A program made the position numbers and the translations under genes. This document shows positions 38,375-52,000 of a stretch of DNA of 64,000 nt, piece after piece. The stretch is taken from the NCBI GenBank assembly GCA_002751075.1, contig NAOQ01000315.1, positions 3,877 through 67,876 of the forward strand, in the 5' to 3' direction. The stretch's first letter is position 1; each line of letters starts with the position of its first letter. Source of the stretch: Ichthyophonus hoferi. Its lineage: Eukaryota > Opisthokonta > Ichthyosporea > Ichthyophonida > Ichthyophonidae. The notes beneath the pieces were generated by a model. It was not told the DNA's origin and made no database searches. It worked only from the letters and a program-made list of their open reading frames with translations.

Positions 38375-41013
38375 GTATGTACTTAATACAACACATGTTA
38401 TGATCACGAGGAACCGGGGAATTATATTAAGCATGTTATATCATAACCAATTTGTTTTAATCACTTGAGAGCGTTTGTTTTTCCATATGGTTGGTACCAA
38501 CATCTGCCATACCTTTCTCATATGAGCGTTGATAATTTGATCCAGAACAGTAAATAGAATTGGAGTTTATTCTTAATATATATATATATAAAGGTTTCCA
38601 AGTAGTTATTACCCAAAGCAGATTACGTTTTATGGTGTACGATCGGCAATGCCAGCCATTTTGGAACCAGTATTTTAGTAACCAATGACAATATGATGTA
38701 TTGAATTTAAATTTCGGAACAAACTTCAAGGCAAATACATCCTTTTAAAGCTGATCCAGATAGCACAAGACTCGAAGACGGCAGGCTATTATACTGTATT
38801 ATTATAAAATATGTTATTTCTATTTAAAACTACATATTTTTAAAATTCTAACAGATATGAGCAATAGATATTACATGCACATGAATTACTGAAGTTTCAA
38901 AACCGAGCATATTTTATACTTCCGATCAAAATTCACATCGTACATTTTCTAAAGAAGAAAATGATGATGGAGTAGAGAATTTAATCAATTAAAATTATAT
39001 TAATTTTTATTATATTTAAGAAAATATCAGAGTTATTGAGAGAGAGAAAAAAAAAGATACTAAATTTAATCAAATGGTAGGATAAAGCCCCTTTGAGCCG
39101 ATTCCCCGGGTCACATAATTTACTTATCATTCATCATAATAACTATATTCCTCGAATACCTTGTTGCCCAATAAAAAATGTGAACACATGGTAACGTCTT
39201 ATAATTAATTGTAGTCGAACTTTAGTTTCCAAGACGCAAACGTATACCAGCATCTTCAGGGAAATGGTTAATAAACTAAAAAATAAAAAAATAGATGAGG
39301 AGCTTTCCTGATATCCCTCCCATTTTATTTTTTTATAGAAATTTTGAAAAATTAAAGCTCCTGCATCAAGTCTGATACTAGGACAATTGGCTTCATTCGT
39401 TGAACACCCTCACTCCACGCAGTGGAAGCGTGCTGGGCCCATAACCCTTTAAAAACTCAAAAAATTAGATAAAATATATTAGAGATAGCAGCAGTTAATT
39501 GTATCAATGGTAAAAAAAAAATATGAATCAATTGGTCTTTGAAAGTAGACATTTAATAAAGTAGTAATAAAATCGAATAGATTTTAAGGAATTGAGAGTA
39601 AACTTAATTTTTCTTATTTAACTCATTAATATTCTCATGAAATTAGTATAGCCATGATCATTGGCTAACTTATGTATTAGTTCCTAATTGGCTTTATTGC
39701 AATTGGCATCTAATTTGGCTATTGCACCTTGTGTCAAGAGCGAATAATACTAGCTATATAATAACCCCGGTTCAGTAATATAAATCATCAAGTCAATATT
39801 AAGGTTTGAATTTGACCTCTTGCAATTGAAAAGATAATGGCGAGATTAATTCATCAGGCAAGGACATAGTTGATCAAATACAATTTTGTTCAAACTTTAA
39901 TATAATTTGATCAACAAGCTAATCTATGATTCTTGTATCTTAGACAATTTGGCGATTTACTCTTATTGAGAAGTACCGAATTGTTTTGAATGCATGCAAA
40001 TAAGCATACTTGGTTTATCTGTATAGAGTTATATTTCTTAGATAAACTGGTGAAAGCATAATATATTTTGTCTAAATCTGACCATTCTTCTACAATCCAT
40101 ATACCTTTTATATTCGTCAATGCTTACCTTTCCTTGCATTGATTTATCCTTATGGTAAACCACTTTTTATCCAAATAAGAAATTATATACCATGTAAGCA
40201 AGGTGGCGAGGTTAAAGATTGATCCAGTAATATCCAATAAAATTATAATTGGAAGGTCAATCACGTTTTTATAGGCCAAAAATGTCCAATTATGCATGCT
40301 TACAAAGTTAGTCACTATGCTATTGAAGATCGTCAGCATTAATCGCTCTAATTAGCATTTAATCACCAATTGATCACTGATTTCCCCTAAAAAGGTTTGT
40401 CCCGCCAAAAACAATACGACACCAATGAGTTTCACTTCTAATTGACTGAATGTCAATTAAATGTACATGATACACAGCCTATAATGGCTTTGGTACATGG
40501 ATCTTTGTACTAGTATATGATACTGAATTATTTAAATTTTACATATACTTAAATTATCATATATTATATATATGCCTTTATAAATTAAGTTTCTCATATG
40601 TTTGGAAATAAGCTCATACACTACTTGTTTTATACCTACTTCTACAAATAAATCTATATCCACCAATGACATACTCATTAGGTCAGGACAGATATTAGAT
40701 TTATGAATGAGATTAATTAAATAGCTTAATTAAGTAAGATACAGTATATAATCTATCAACAACATATAGACATAAATATATACAAATGTTATAATTATAT
40801 AGTTATTTATGCGACAATAGATATACATTATAGATATCTTTTACAATACAATCATATTTATTTTGTACGTGCGGCTAATTATACTAGTTTAGGTTTACTC
40901 AAACTTAAACTTTTCTTGAGTAGTAACCTATTATCATGCTAGATTTATACCTTCACACAATATATATATTTAACTAATTAATACCTTTATATGGTTGTTT
41001 ATCTTATTCGCAG
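38375..41013. other. Intron or intergenic stretch with possible small exons
   Basis: Apart from the candidate exons at 39226-39266 and from 39358, no coding signal is supported. Hydrophobic minus-strand open frames near 40.1-40.3 kb look like chance. Confidence 0.35.
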
Positions 41014-42987
41014 TCACCATTACTAGTGTTTCCTTGGTGGTTAGTGTGCAACATCAGTTTTCCTAACAAGTCTAGGGAGACAGATAGATGGCTTACCTTT
41101 GACCGAGGGCCTATACATTATGGAACGGCAGATACTCTTACTTGCTACACATGGTAATAAAGCTTACTGTTATATTATGTTTTATATTTATATACATGGG
41201 TATAAAAATATTTTAAAAAAGTGAATACGAACAAAGGTAAACTAATGGAAGTGCGTATACATAAATAAACACGTAAATACATACTATCAGACACAAGCAC
41301 ACACTATCATATACACACACTATCATATATACACTATCATATGTGCATATTATCATTATACATGCTATCATATACTATCATATACCCATACTCTCACACT
41401 GTCATACATGCATCTATACATACCTCCATACATACATATATGGACATGCTTTCCTATAGTTAAGGCAGACTGAGCATATACCTATCCACCACTTACTTAG
41501 GCATGATGTCATTTTAATCATTCATAAGGTAAGCAATAAACCCATATAATAATTAGGCGTCAGCCATTTTATAATTTAAATTTTGGCCTGCGACGAAGCA
41601 ATGATTTTTACGATATATAAAAATATATTATCCTCTATATAGGGGTTTCAATTACTTATTTTTTATTATTGATTTATTATTTTCATTTTCAATATTACAG
41701 TTAGAGCTACTATAAACTATAGTATTATACAATTATATTATCATAATAATATATTAAAATACTTATTAATACCAATATTAGCTACCTTAGTATACCATTT
41801 GTATTTATCCCTACAGGTTATTATTGTCAGTAGTGGTGTCAATCTTATGAATAAGGCCTGATTACTAGCTGTATAACTCCCAATAGGACACCACTGGTAG
41901 TGAAAAAGAAAAGGAAACATACAAAGAAAGTACAATGTTGACATAGAATATACATTAACTTTATTTTAATTTTATTGTTTTGTTTAGTTTTATGACATTG
42001 GGTATTCAGACATTTTAGTTTCAATGATTTTTTTATAAAAAATTAAATTAATTTTTAATTTTTAATTTTAGATGGGTCTTTTATGAGGGTTATATTGGTG
42101 TTATAGTGTAAGACATTATATATGAGGCTTATATAGTTATTTGCTTATAGTATGTATACTTAATATTAAAGAGAAATTGCATGCACATTTTATTGGTTTG
42201 AGCAGTGTTTCAGTCTCTTACATTCTCTTATTGACATTGGTAATGTAATACCAATCATCTTGCCAGATTAAATATTATTTTATAAACTTTATCAGCCCTG
42301 CTCCGAATGGATGAGTGACAAATTGAAAATTTGTTCCAGTAATCTACGCAAACTATTAGATCAATATAATACCATGCGTATTTCACTTTTCCTTTTTTGC
42401 AATTAGTTAATTTGGCTTTCATATTTAACGCATCTAAAGTTGTAGCAATAACACACACTCATTATTAATAATTAATTTTAAAATTGGGGGTTTAATGGGG
42501 GTGTGAAGTCTAATAATTACATTAGCAACATAGATATGTTTTGAATTCTTGTAAATTTTATTTTATTCTCTTTAAAAATTTATTCACAAGATTTTAAATA
42601 TGGCAGTGAAAAAGTGCTATAATTGAACTAGACTTTTAATTAAAAAAGAAATACATCTTTATGATAAACTAACAATGAGGAGCCCATATATGTTTATCTT
42701 ATTCTTATATAGCTATCACCACCCCACATATACGTATTTCATCCCTCCATACATTAGTTTTATATGTTCAGCTATAAGTAGTTTGCGATATATATGACCA
42801 GTACAATCTTAAATACAGCTCGATTATCAACAATTATCATGAAATGAATATTAAGATAAAGGTAAAGCCATAAAAAATAAAAATGAAAATGTCAATAATA
42901 ATAATGGAAACTTAATAGGAATGAAGACTTGGTTCACATATCTTGTCTTTTATTTACTCCTAACCTGTGTATATACTGTATGTACAA

Positions 42988-43023
<36 letters not shown>

Positions 43024-46000
43024 CGTGCCATTTCATTGGCTAAATGGGTATGTGATCAAGGGCCAATAAGATTCTAATAGTCTCTCCATTTCTCCACAGA
43101 TCATTTGGCATCACCATGTCTCTCTCGACACTTAGGATTGACTGTGCAACAACAAGTAAATGCCTGTAGAACCGGTAGGGATTTAAATGTTAATTTAAAA
43201 TGTTGTTTTCTTATATTATATTATATTATATTATATTATTACTATTCTCATTTTATTCTTTATATATTTGTCCTTAAATAGACAAGTCTGTCTGTATAAT
43301 ATAACAGAGATTGGATTCATTTTTGTTTGGCAAGAACTTTTTTTTTTTTTTAATTCATTTCATGTTGGCTTCTTGATTGGTGTAATTACCTACTAATTTC
43401 GCTAGCCTCACGTCTATGCTATTAGATTATACTATTATGGCAGGATTATATCATATCCTACATCAATCATATTCTGTCCAAGTATAGCCTATTTAGCTGA
43501 TACACATGCACGTGTATATTTTCCCCTGAATTAAACAATGACGCCGTACAATAGGCTGTTTAACGAATCCCATTTCCTAATTGAGGATTACTTTATTTTA
43601 TTACACCTAGGGCTAGAACATTTCTGCCCTCTTTGGATTTTGAAAAATACATTTGTTTTCTATGTGAAATGTTATTCCTTTATACGCCAAGCCTGTCTAG
43701 TATAGCGTATTGCCGAGATAACAACAACCCACGGTATACGGCTTAGATTAATATAATCAGTTAGAATCAATTGATTCAACTCTTATTAATTACTAATTAT
43801 TTTTAATATTAAATTTTGATAGTTACTTGTTGACTATTGTCATTTTCCCTCTTATAATACCTGGTATATATTCCATTATAATTCCATATAAAGGTTTTCT
43901 ATGTTAATATTAATGCCTATATATATAAGCGGATTCTCACGTATAAATGCATACATACTATCTTGCATTCATACTATCACATACTATTGTCCTATCGTAT
44001 TACCACACATACCATTACATATACTATCATACGTACTATCTTATATACTCTCATACGTACTATCCTACATACATACATACATACATACATACATACATAC
44101 ATACATACATACATACATACATACATACATACTGTCACATATACTATCATACACACTATCGCATATATTATCATACATATTATCATACATACTATCATAC
44201 ATACTATCATACATGCCATTATACATACTGCCATACATATTATCTCATATACTCCCATACACACTATTCCACGCACCAACATATATACTATCACCTCTAC
44301 TATCATATACACAGCCTCAACACAGACCAATACCTTATGGATAACTGCAATTCCGACCGGTGCCGACGAATGCCCAAGTCCTCCCCTCTGGGAATCAACC
44401 AATCAGAATTGGCCTGTATGCCCAAGTAAAGGAAGTTGGCTACAGATAGCAACCATTGTACATGCTATGATGGTATGCATATGACTGTGATTGGGTTAAT
44501 TATGTACGATTGTTTGTATATATATATATATGTGTGTGTGTATGTTAAGGTGTTTTCTTATATGTTTGTAATGAGCTTACAGAAGGCTTCACACCATCGG
44601 TATTCAATGATAATATATGTGTACATGCATTCGTATATACATACATACACACATAAATACGTACATATATATATTGCGCATCTACAGGTGTAAGTATGTA
44701 GTTATATATATGCTATGTGCTATACCAACATATACTTTCCTGTCTGGTTTCCTACTCTTTTAACGTTGTGTCTTTTGGCAGCCCTGTAATATGTATCCAA
44801 TGATCGCACTTTATGTTATGCAACGTTTGGAGATAAAATATTTCAGGAGTTTCTCATTGGCCATGATTTCTATTTTAATTACTTTCTCATTAGGTCTGAC
44901 CTAGTTCAAAATGGGTACCCAATTAAAATTTAAATGTGTCCTAATTAGGTTCTGATGACACCCGACTTAATTAATAATTATGCCTTAATCAATTCCCAAT
45001 TTTGGTCTAAATTATCCCAGGGATGCAGTATTATTTTGACCAAAAACTATTATTTTCTAGTCCTTGGCCTAATTTACTCTCCTTACTGGTTCACCATCAT
45101 GTCTTTCACAATATTCTGATCTTATACTGGCTATCTCCCTTCTTCTCTATCTATCTATTACCCCACACCTGATTGGTTTTCGTATTCCTTTAAAATACTG
45201 TCTTTCTATATCTGTATTTTACCCTTCTCTATTGGCGTTAACCGCTAGACCCATCATAATAATGCAGACACATTATATGATTGCACACGTGTCTTCTATC
45301 TCTCCGTATATACCAGGCTCTCACGATCTTTAACCACTCATCATTCATTTATACATGTATATATATCATATATCCTGTCTAATCATATCTACATAAAGGA
45401 CACTATGCAACCAATAGGATGCAGGAATTTAGACCTAATTTGGATGCACGTGGGCTCTCTACCTGATATCAATGGACCAGCCCTTGCCTTATATGGAGCT
45501 ATAAAACGCGCCACTAGCCAATTAAAAGCCAATGTGGGCCTAGTTCACGTATTTGATTCAGACGGTATATATAGATATAATGTATATATATACGTACATA
45601 TATCTAGGTGTTTCCTTACATAACTGTATCTCTCTTCCTATCTGCCTATCTGCATCTAGGTTCTAGTTTAGCGGTGTAGATTTACTTCTACATCTCTACA
45701 TATATGGGACTTGGACTCTATCTAGAAGTGTTAACTTGTCACATTTTATTCATATTACCACCCCACCAATTACAGTCTTCCTGGCTTTCCTTTGTATATA
45801 TTTGTATGTAGCTGTCTATACGTACTTGCTTTTTATTTTGTTTTCTCCCATTTATCTTCCCTAGAGGCATCTATTATACAACCTGATATATCTCTATATA
45901 TCTCTATCTATCTCTATGTCTTTATATCCTTATTAAAAATATCTCTTTCTCTTCCTCTCCTTCTCTTTCCAGAACCCCATATATGGTATTCCTGGAGTGA

Positions 46001-49000
46001 AGCGACTGATTCGTGCTATCTTCACATGGAACCCAGCCATTTTGACCCAATGACCTGTTGTCCTTCATGCTACCCACTTAGCAACGGTAACTCTGCCATA
46101 AACCAATCCACCAATCAACATCCTTCTAATTTCCATCTACCCAATCATTCACAAGCCAATGAGCATGGGTGCACGTGCACTGGTATTTTGCTAACCATCC
46201 CAGCCAATAATATTTTAGATAAATTCTGGTGCCATACACACCTTATATGGTCATCCCTAATATGGCGTGGAACCATGTATATAGGAGATAAATCAGATCC
46301 ACCAATGGTTGTGCATCGAATGTCTATTGCCCAATCAGTATACAATTCTACCAATTTAAACAAAAATTCTGAAAACTTAGTCGATAATCCTGAATTCCAA
46401 TTGGATAATTCGGTTGCATCAATTGAAAATTCGCCTAAACGCGATGGAAATATAACGACATCCGAAGCCACTATTGGTCGATCCGGATCAACTTCAATTG
46501 GATTAGTTGATGGGAGCTGCCTGTATGTCTATCACATTTGTGATATTCCATCTATGTCATTAGTGGCGCCGTTATTGACTGGCTATGCAGGCATACTGTA
46601 TCCTTAAATATCATGCGCTCCCACGACGCATGGTAATACGCTAGTATGTGGTAATATGTACTATACCATATATAATGTATTAGCATATATTTAAACGGGT
46701 CATGGTTGTATTTTTAATATACGTCTCATTGACTATGAGTCCTCCATACCACTATACTCCCTATTTAGTAATACATTATTCTATTGGATGATCAATATAA
46801 ATCTAGGGCGATGTTCCACGGTATTTATAGCAGTAGGATAACCAATAATGTCTTTATTTTAAACATATCTACCAATCACTGCACATATTATATCTATTCC
46901 TTTTTTTCATTGTTGTATTTTTCCCTTTAACTTTTATGACAGTAGATGGGGATCTTCTATTGGTCCTGCCCATACATTCCTGGACGATTGGGCAAAAAAG
47001 GTAAGTAGATTATTCAATTGTTTCCCGTTAAACGGCGTTATAAACCTATAATGGGCCAATCATTATATATATTTATTTATTTTATGTATACGTTATTCTT
47101 TACGTGTGGTCCATGTATTTGTCATTCCATTTCTCTCTATTTCTTTTAGAATCTATTTATTAATCTATTTTTATTTCTATTTTGTATTTTTAATTTAATT
47201 GGTTATATTATTAGATTATTATATTATTATATTGTTTTGCTATTATACTAGTATATCATGTTGCCATTGCATTATTATGAGTATAATATTATACTACTAT
47301 ATCACACATTCAATAGTACAGTCTACTATACCATGTGTATCTTTTCCTACTTCCATTGCACTATTATACTATATTTTATCATGCACTGTTTAAATACCTA
47401 CATATATCTAGACATGTATTTTAGTATGTTAATTTATATATTATCAAAGTTATAAATCGTTTTAATACACGAGCATGCAAGCTGCATAGGCCTAGTGCAT
47501 ATTTTTATGTAGTACTTCGGTGGTAAATTGTATATTATAGTATTCGATATTTTATTTTACTACATTATACTATATTGTATTGTTTTATTTGACTACATTA
47601 TATTATACTGTACTGTTTTATTTTACTACATTATATTATTTTGTACTGTTTTATTTTACTCAGCTATACTATACTTTACTGTTTTATTGTACTATATTTT
47701 ATTATATTGTACTGTTTTATTTTACTACATTATATTATACTGTACTGTTTTATTTTACTACATTATCTTATTTTGTACTGTTTTATTTTACTCAGCTATA
47801 CTATACTTTACTGTTTTATTTTACTATATTATATTATATTGTACTGTTTTATTTTACTATATTATATTATATTGTACTGTTTTATTTTACTACATTATAT
47901 TATATTGTACTGTTTTATTTTACTNNNNNNNNNNNNNNNNNNNNNNNNNNNNNNNNNNNNNNNNNNNNNNNNNNNNNNNNNNNNNNNNNNNNNNNNNNNN
48001 NNNNNNNNNNNNNNNNNNNNNNNNNNNNNNNNNNNNNNNNNNNNNNNNNNNNNNNNNNNNNNNNNNNNNNNNNNNNNNNNNNNNNNNNNNNNNNNNNNNN
48101 NNNNNNNNNNNNNNNNNNNNNNNNNNNNNNNNNNNNNNNNNNNNNNNNNNNNNNNNNNNNNNNNNNNNNNNNNNNNNNNNNNNNNNNNNNNNNNNNNNNN
48201 NNNNNNNNNNNNNNNNNNNNNNNNNNNNNNNNNNNNNNNNNNATATTATATTATATTGTACTGTTTTATTTTACTACATTATATTATATTGTACTGTTTT
48301 ATTTTACTACATTATATTATATTGTACTGTTTTATTTTACTACATTATATTATACTGTACTGTTTTATTTTACTACATTATACTATGCTGCACTGTTTTG
48401 TTTTGTTTTAATTGTACTTTACTTTACTTTGAAATATGTACCTATATATTTATGACTAGGAGAGCACAGTAGAGAAATATCTATTGGTAGGCTTACATGA
48501 ACTATTTTGATAGGAGAGCTAGTTTATAACCACTCAATTCCATTGGCTCATGGAAGACTTCTATAATAGCTCAATCATTTACAAGCAAACCAAATATAAT
48601 TGACAGTCCACCAATTATCTTTTCTGGATTAATCTATACGTTAACTAGATTATTGATATTTTACACGTAACGAATTATTGAATCAATATAATAAAACTCT
48701 TAAATGTACTGTGTAATATTATATAATACAGAATTAAACATATTAATCAAATTAAAAAGACTAAAATAATAGAATTGTTGAGCGTTCAAATGTGGCTCTG
48801 ATAGTTTGCTACTAAACGAAATACTTTACTACGTTAAATTTTAACCCCAAGTTAATGATGGATCGTTATAGGGTGAAAATATTATTCTTCTGGCCCGGGA
48901 ACACTACGTCATTGATCGAGACGATGATTCCTCTCAGAGAGTATGCTTCCACTTTCCTACTACCTATTTATTTATATTATATATGTGTTTCTATGTATTA

Positions 49001-52000
49001 TATTTATATTATTTATTTATGTATACATGTATATATTACATATAGATTTTCTGTATTTCATCTTACATAAGGTCTGGGGTTTTATTGCTACATTTAGCTT
49101 TAAGGGGATATAATCGTACAGGGCATTCTTCGCCCGATGGGAATAGCTACTATTAATAGAATTGATAGGGAACGAATCATTAGCATAATCACTCATTTGA
49201 ACTATTTTTTGTTAAATTTGTAAATGTGTTATATTATATGTGACATATTAACCACCACATACAATAAGTATGGAATTTTATAATTGTTTTTATGTGGAGT
49301 GGCTAATTTTTTTTTAAAAGCTAGCTCTTCACTGGAAGGCGTTTCTCGGCCGAGGGTAGCACTAACTGATATTCATGCAGTGCACCCTAAATGATTGGCT
49401 ACAGGATACTACAGCCAATGATAGCGAGGCACAAGGTTTGCTGCATCATATATTTTACTATTACCTATTATATTATATTATATTACATTATATTGTATGA
49501 TATTATATTTTATTATATGTTGTATTGTATTAGATGATATTATATTACGTTATACTATATTATATTATATTATATTATATTATATTATGTTGTATTGTAG
49601 TGGATGATATTATATTACGTTAGATTGTATTATATTATATGATGTTATATTATATTACATAATAAATGTAGTCAGCATCCTCAGGGTAGATGAGACAGGA
49701 GCAAGATAGAAGGTAGTATATATATATTATGAAAAGGAGAAGGACAGGCCGAGAGAGAATGATGTATAAATGAAAAACATGGGAAGGGGGATCATAGGAG
49801 CTAACAGACGTGCTACTTTACTCTGTAATGTTTAATCATGCAGTGGTACTTAATGGTAATGTAATTAACCTCTTATTCTTTAGAGTCAACCCAACAACCT
49901 GGACCCCCCTCTGGTAACATTTACATGCTGACCGCCAGGAACGGGAAGGTGTTTGTCCACTGTGTAAATTCGGATTATCTCATAGACCCCGCAGAGCACT
50001 TGGCATTATTGTATGTATACTTATCTCTTTCCTACTATATATATATATATATATGAACTACATATGTATGTCTATTATTTTCCTTACATTATTACATATT
50101 CTTCTATAGATCCTGTTAATTATTCCGATTATTTCAGATATCTGGTATATTTTCATCTACGTATACGTCCATCTCTAGTTTACTACTATCCATATATGGC
50201 AGCATTAATATTTGGTTTATCTTTTAAATTCATTTTATCTGACCTCTCAGATCTAATGGTGTCTAGCTTTAAATTTTTTTAATAAAATTCTGCGTGTCAC
50301 TGTATTGATTTAGATAATTTAACTCTTATATAGGCTAATAAACAACGACCTGTGATTTCTTACTTTAATGCATCATATATGCTTGATTATTATTAAGATT
50401 GATCGGTCCATATGGTATTGATCACAGTGAATGGCTAAATTCCCGATCAATTCCTGTCTATATCTTTAAAAGAACTGACATTATACCTTTATAATCCAAA
50501 ATGATTAAATTTGCAATTAAATTACAAGGGAACAACCTATTAGCCCTAACTATTCTTTCTAAATCTCGGAACCTATTTAAGTGTAGAGCTAGCAGGTTCA
50601 TTCAGTAAATTGAAATAGTGTATATTAATTATTACCTGTACCAATACAATCGTCCTTCAAAAATGTCAAGAGTCATCTGATAGAATTTCATTAACTACGG
50701 TAATTATTTCTTAATTGATGGCTGATTGGTGATAAATAGTTTACTTTGCCACTATAATTCAGGAAATTGAAAAAAAAATGTTTTAAAAGCCAAGCGAAAT
50801 GTGATTAAAATATCATTATGATTATAACCTACCGCCTCTGCTAATTAAAATTTGAAGTTGATCGACCAGATTAAACTTCTGACCATATATTATTATATTT
50901 AAATGCAAGAACTGGAGATTAAATTTTTTAAAACTTTATTTGCCCAATCAGATGGCACACATATATGTCGCCTTTTAAGCTGTCCAATCCAACGGCTTCC
51001 CTTACGTCTACCTATGAACCTTGTAAGTGCATTTTTTTTACTATACTCTATCATAATATATTGTATTATTATGTGTTTCTCACGTTTATATATAAGTTGG
51101 TGTAGTTATATGCATACGCAGGTGTACATATATATCTACTTATTTTTAATGTTAAGTTTATATATCAGGCCGCCTTATATGCCTTCTACTTATACCCAAA
51201 ACATAAACCTAATATATACGCGCCATGCAGAGAGAATGATATGTATGATATATGGTTTGTTGATTATATTTTAATATACCAAATAATTGATCAGCTAAAA
51301 TAACCCCATGCTCGCATGCAATCTCTTAACCAACGGAACAACGTATATAAAACTAAATTTAGCAATAATTTAAAAAATAATAGCTAAACAAAATACCACA
51401 TTATTTTTATTTCTCTTCACTCTCTTTCTATTTCTCATTCCTTTTTATTTTTCTTTTTCTAATTATTATATATTTCTCAACATAATATACCATACACTAT
51501 AAAATACATCGCTATAATTATACACTATATTATAATATACGCAATATTATATTGACAGCAGCTACATATAACCTTTCTATCTATCTCCCTTTATATATAC
51601 AGACGAACTGGAAGTACTACAGCAGCTTAGTTGTAAATGGGTATATATCATGCATTGCACTCTTTGTAATGCTTGGATATGATTTGTTTATTAAAATTTG
51701 AAATATGCATTAGTATATATATATATATATATGTTGTAGGTGTAAGTGTCTAGGATTATATATTTTTATTTTCACATATACGCATAGCACAAGAATATTC
51801 TTGGCTTAGGAGATGTAGAACTGTGATTTGAAGACATTTGATAGGGCATATTACATAATTAATTTCTCAATCAACAAGCAGGAAATCTGCGATTGTCGGT
51901 AATAATCTTTACTGGCTATCCCAAATGATGTATTGTTTATTGTATGGTTATAAACTGAAGACAAATAACGTGAAATTGATATTTTAATCTAAAAAAAACT

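Noticed and set aside
43901-44484. His/Tyr/Ile-rich open frames of 136-173 codons on both strands
   Set aside because: They are artefacts of the (CATA)n tract. Only 44315-44472 is a real exon, in one of these frames.
47528-48472. Three long Tyr/Ile/Leu open frames on the plus strand
   Set aside because: They are produced by the 33-bp minisatellite and by N, within an intron.
49325-49380. Open segment (SSLEGVSRPRVALTDIHAV) as part of the exon at 49381, or a 25-base intron GTAGCA...TGCAG
   Set aside because: Every phase that includes it leads to a stop. The exon starting at 49381 joins both neighbours cleanly.
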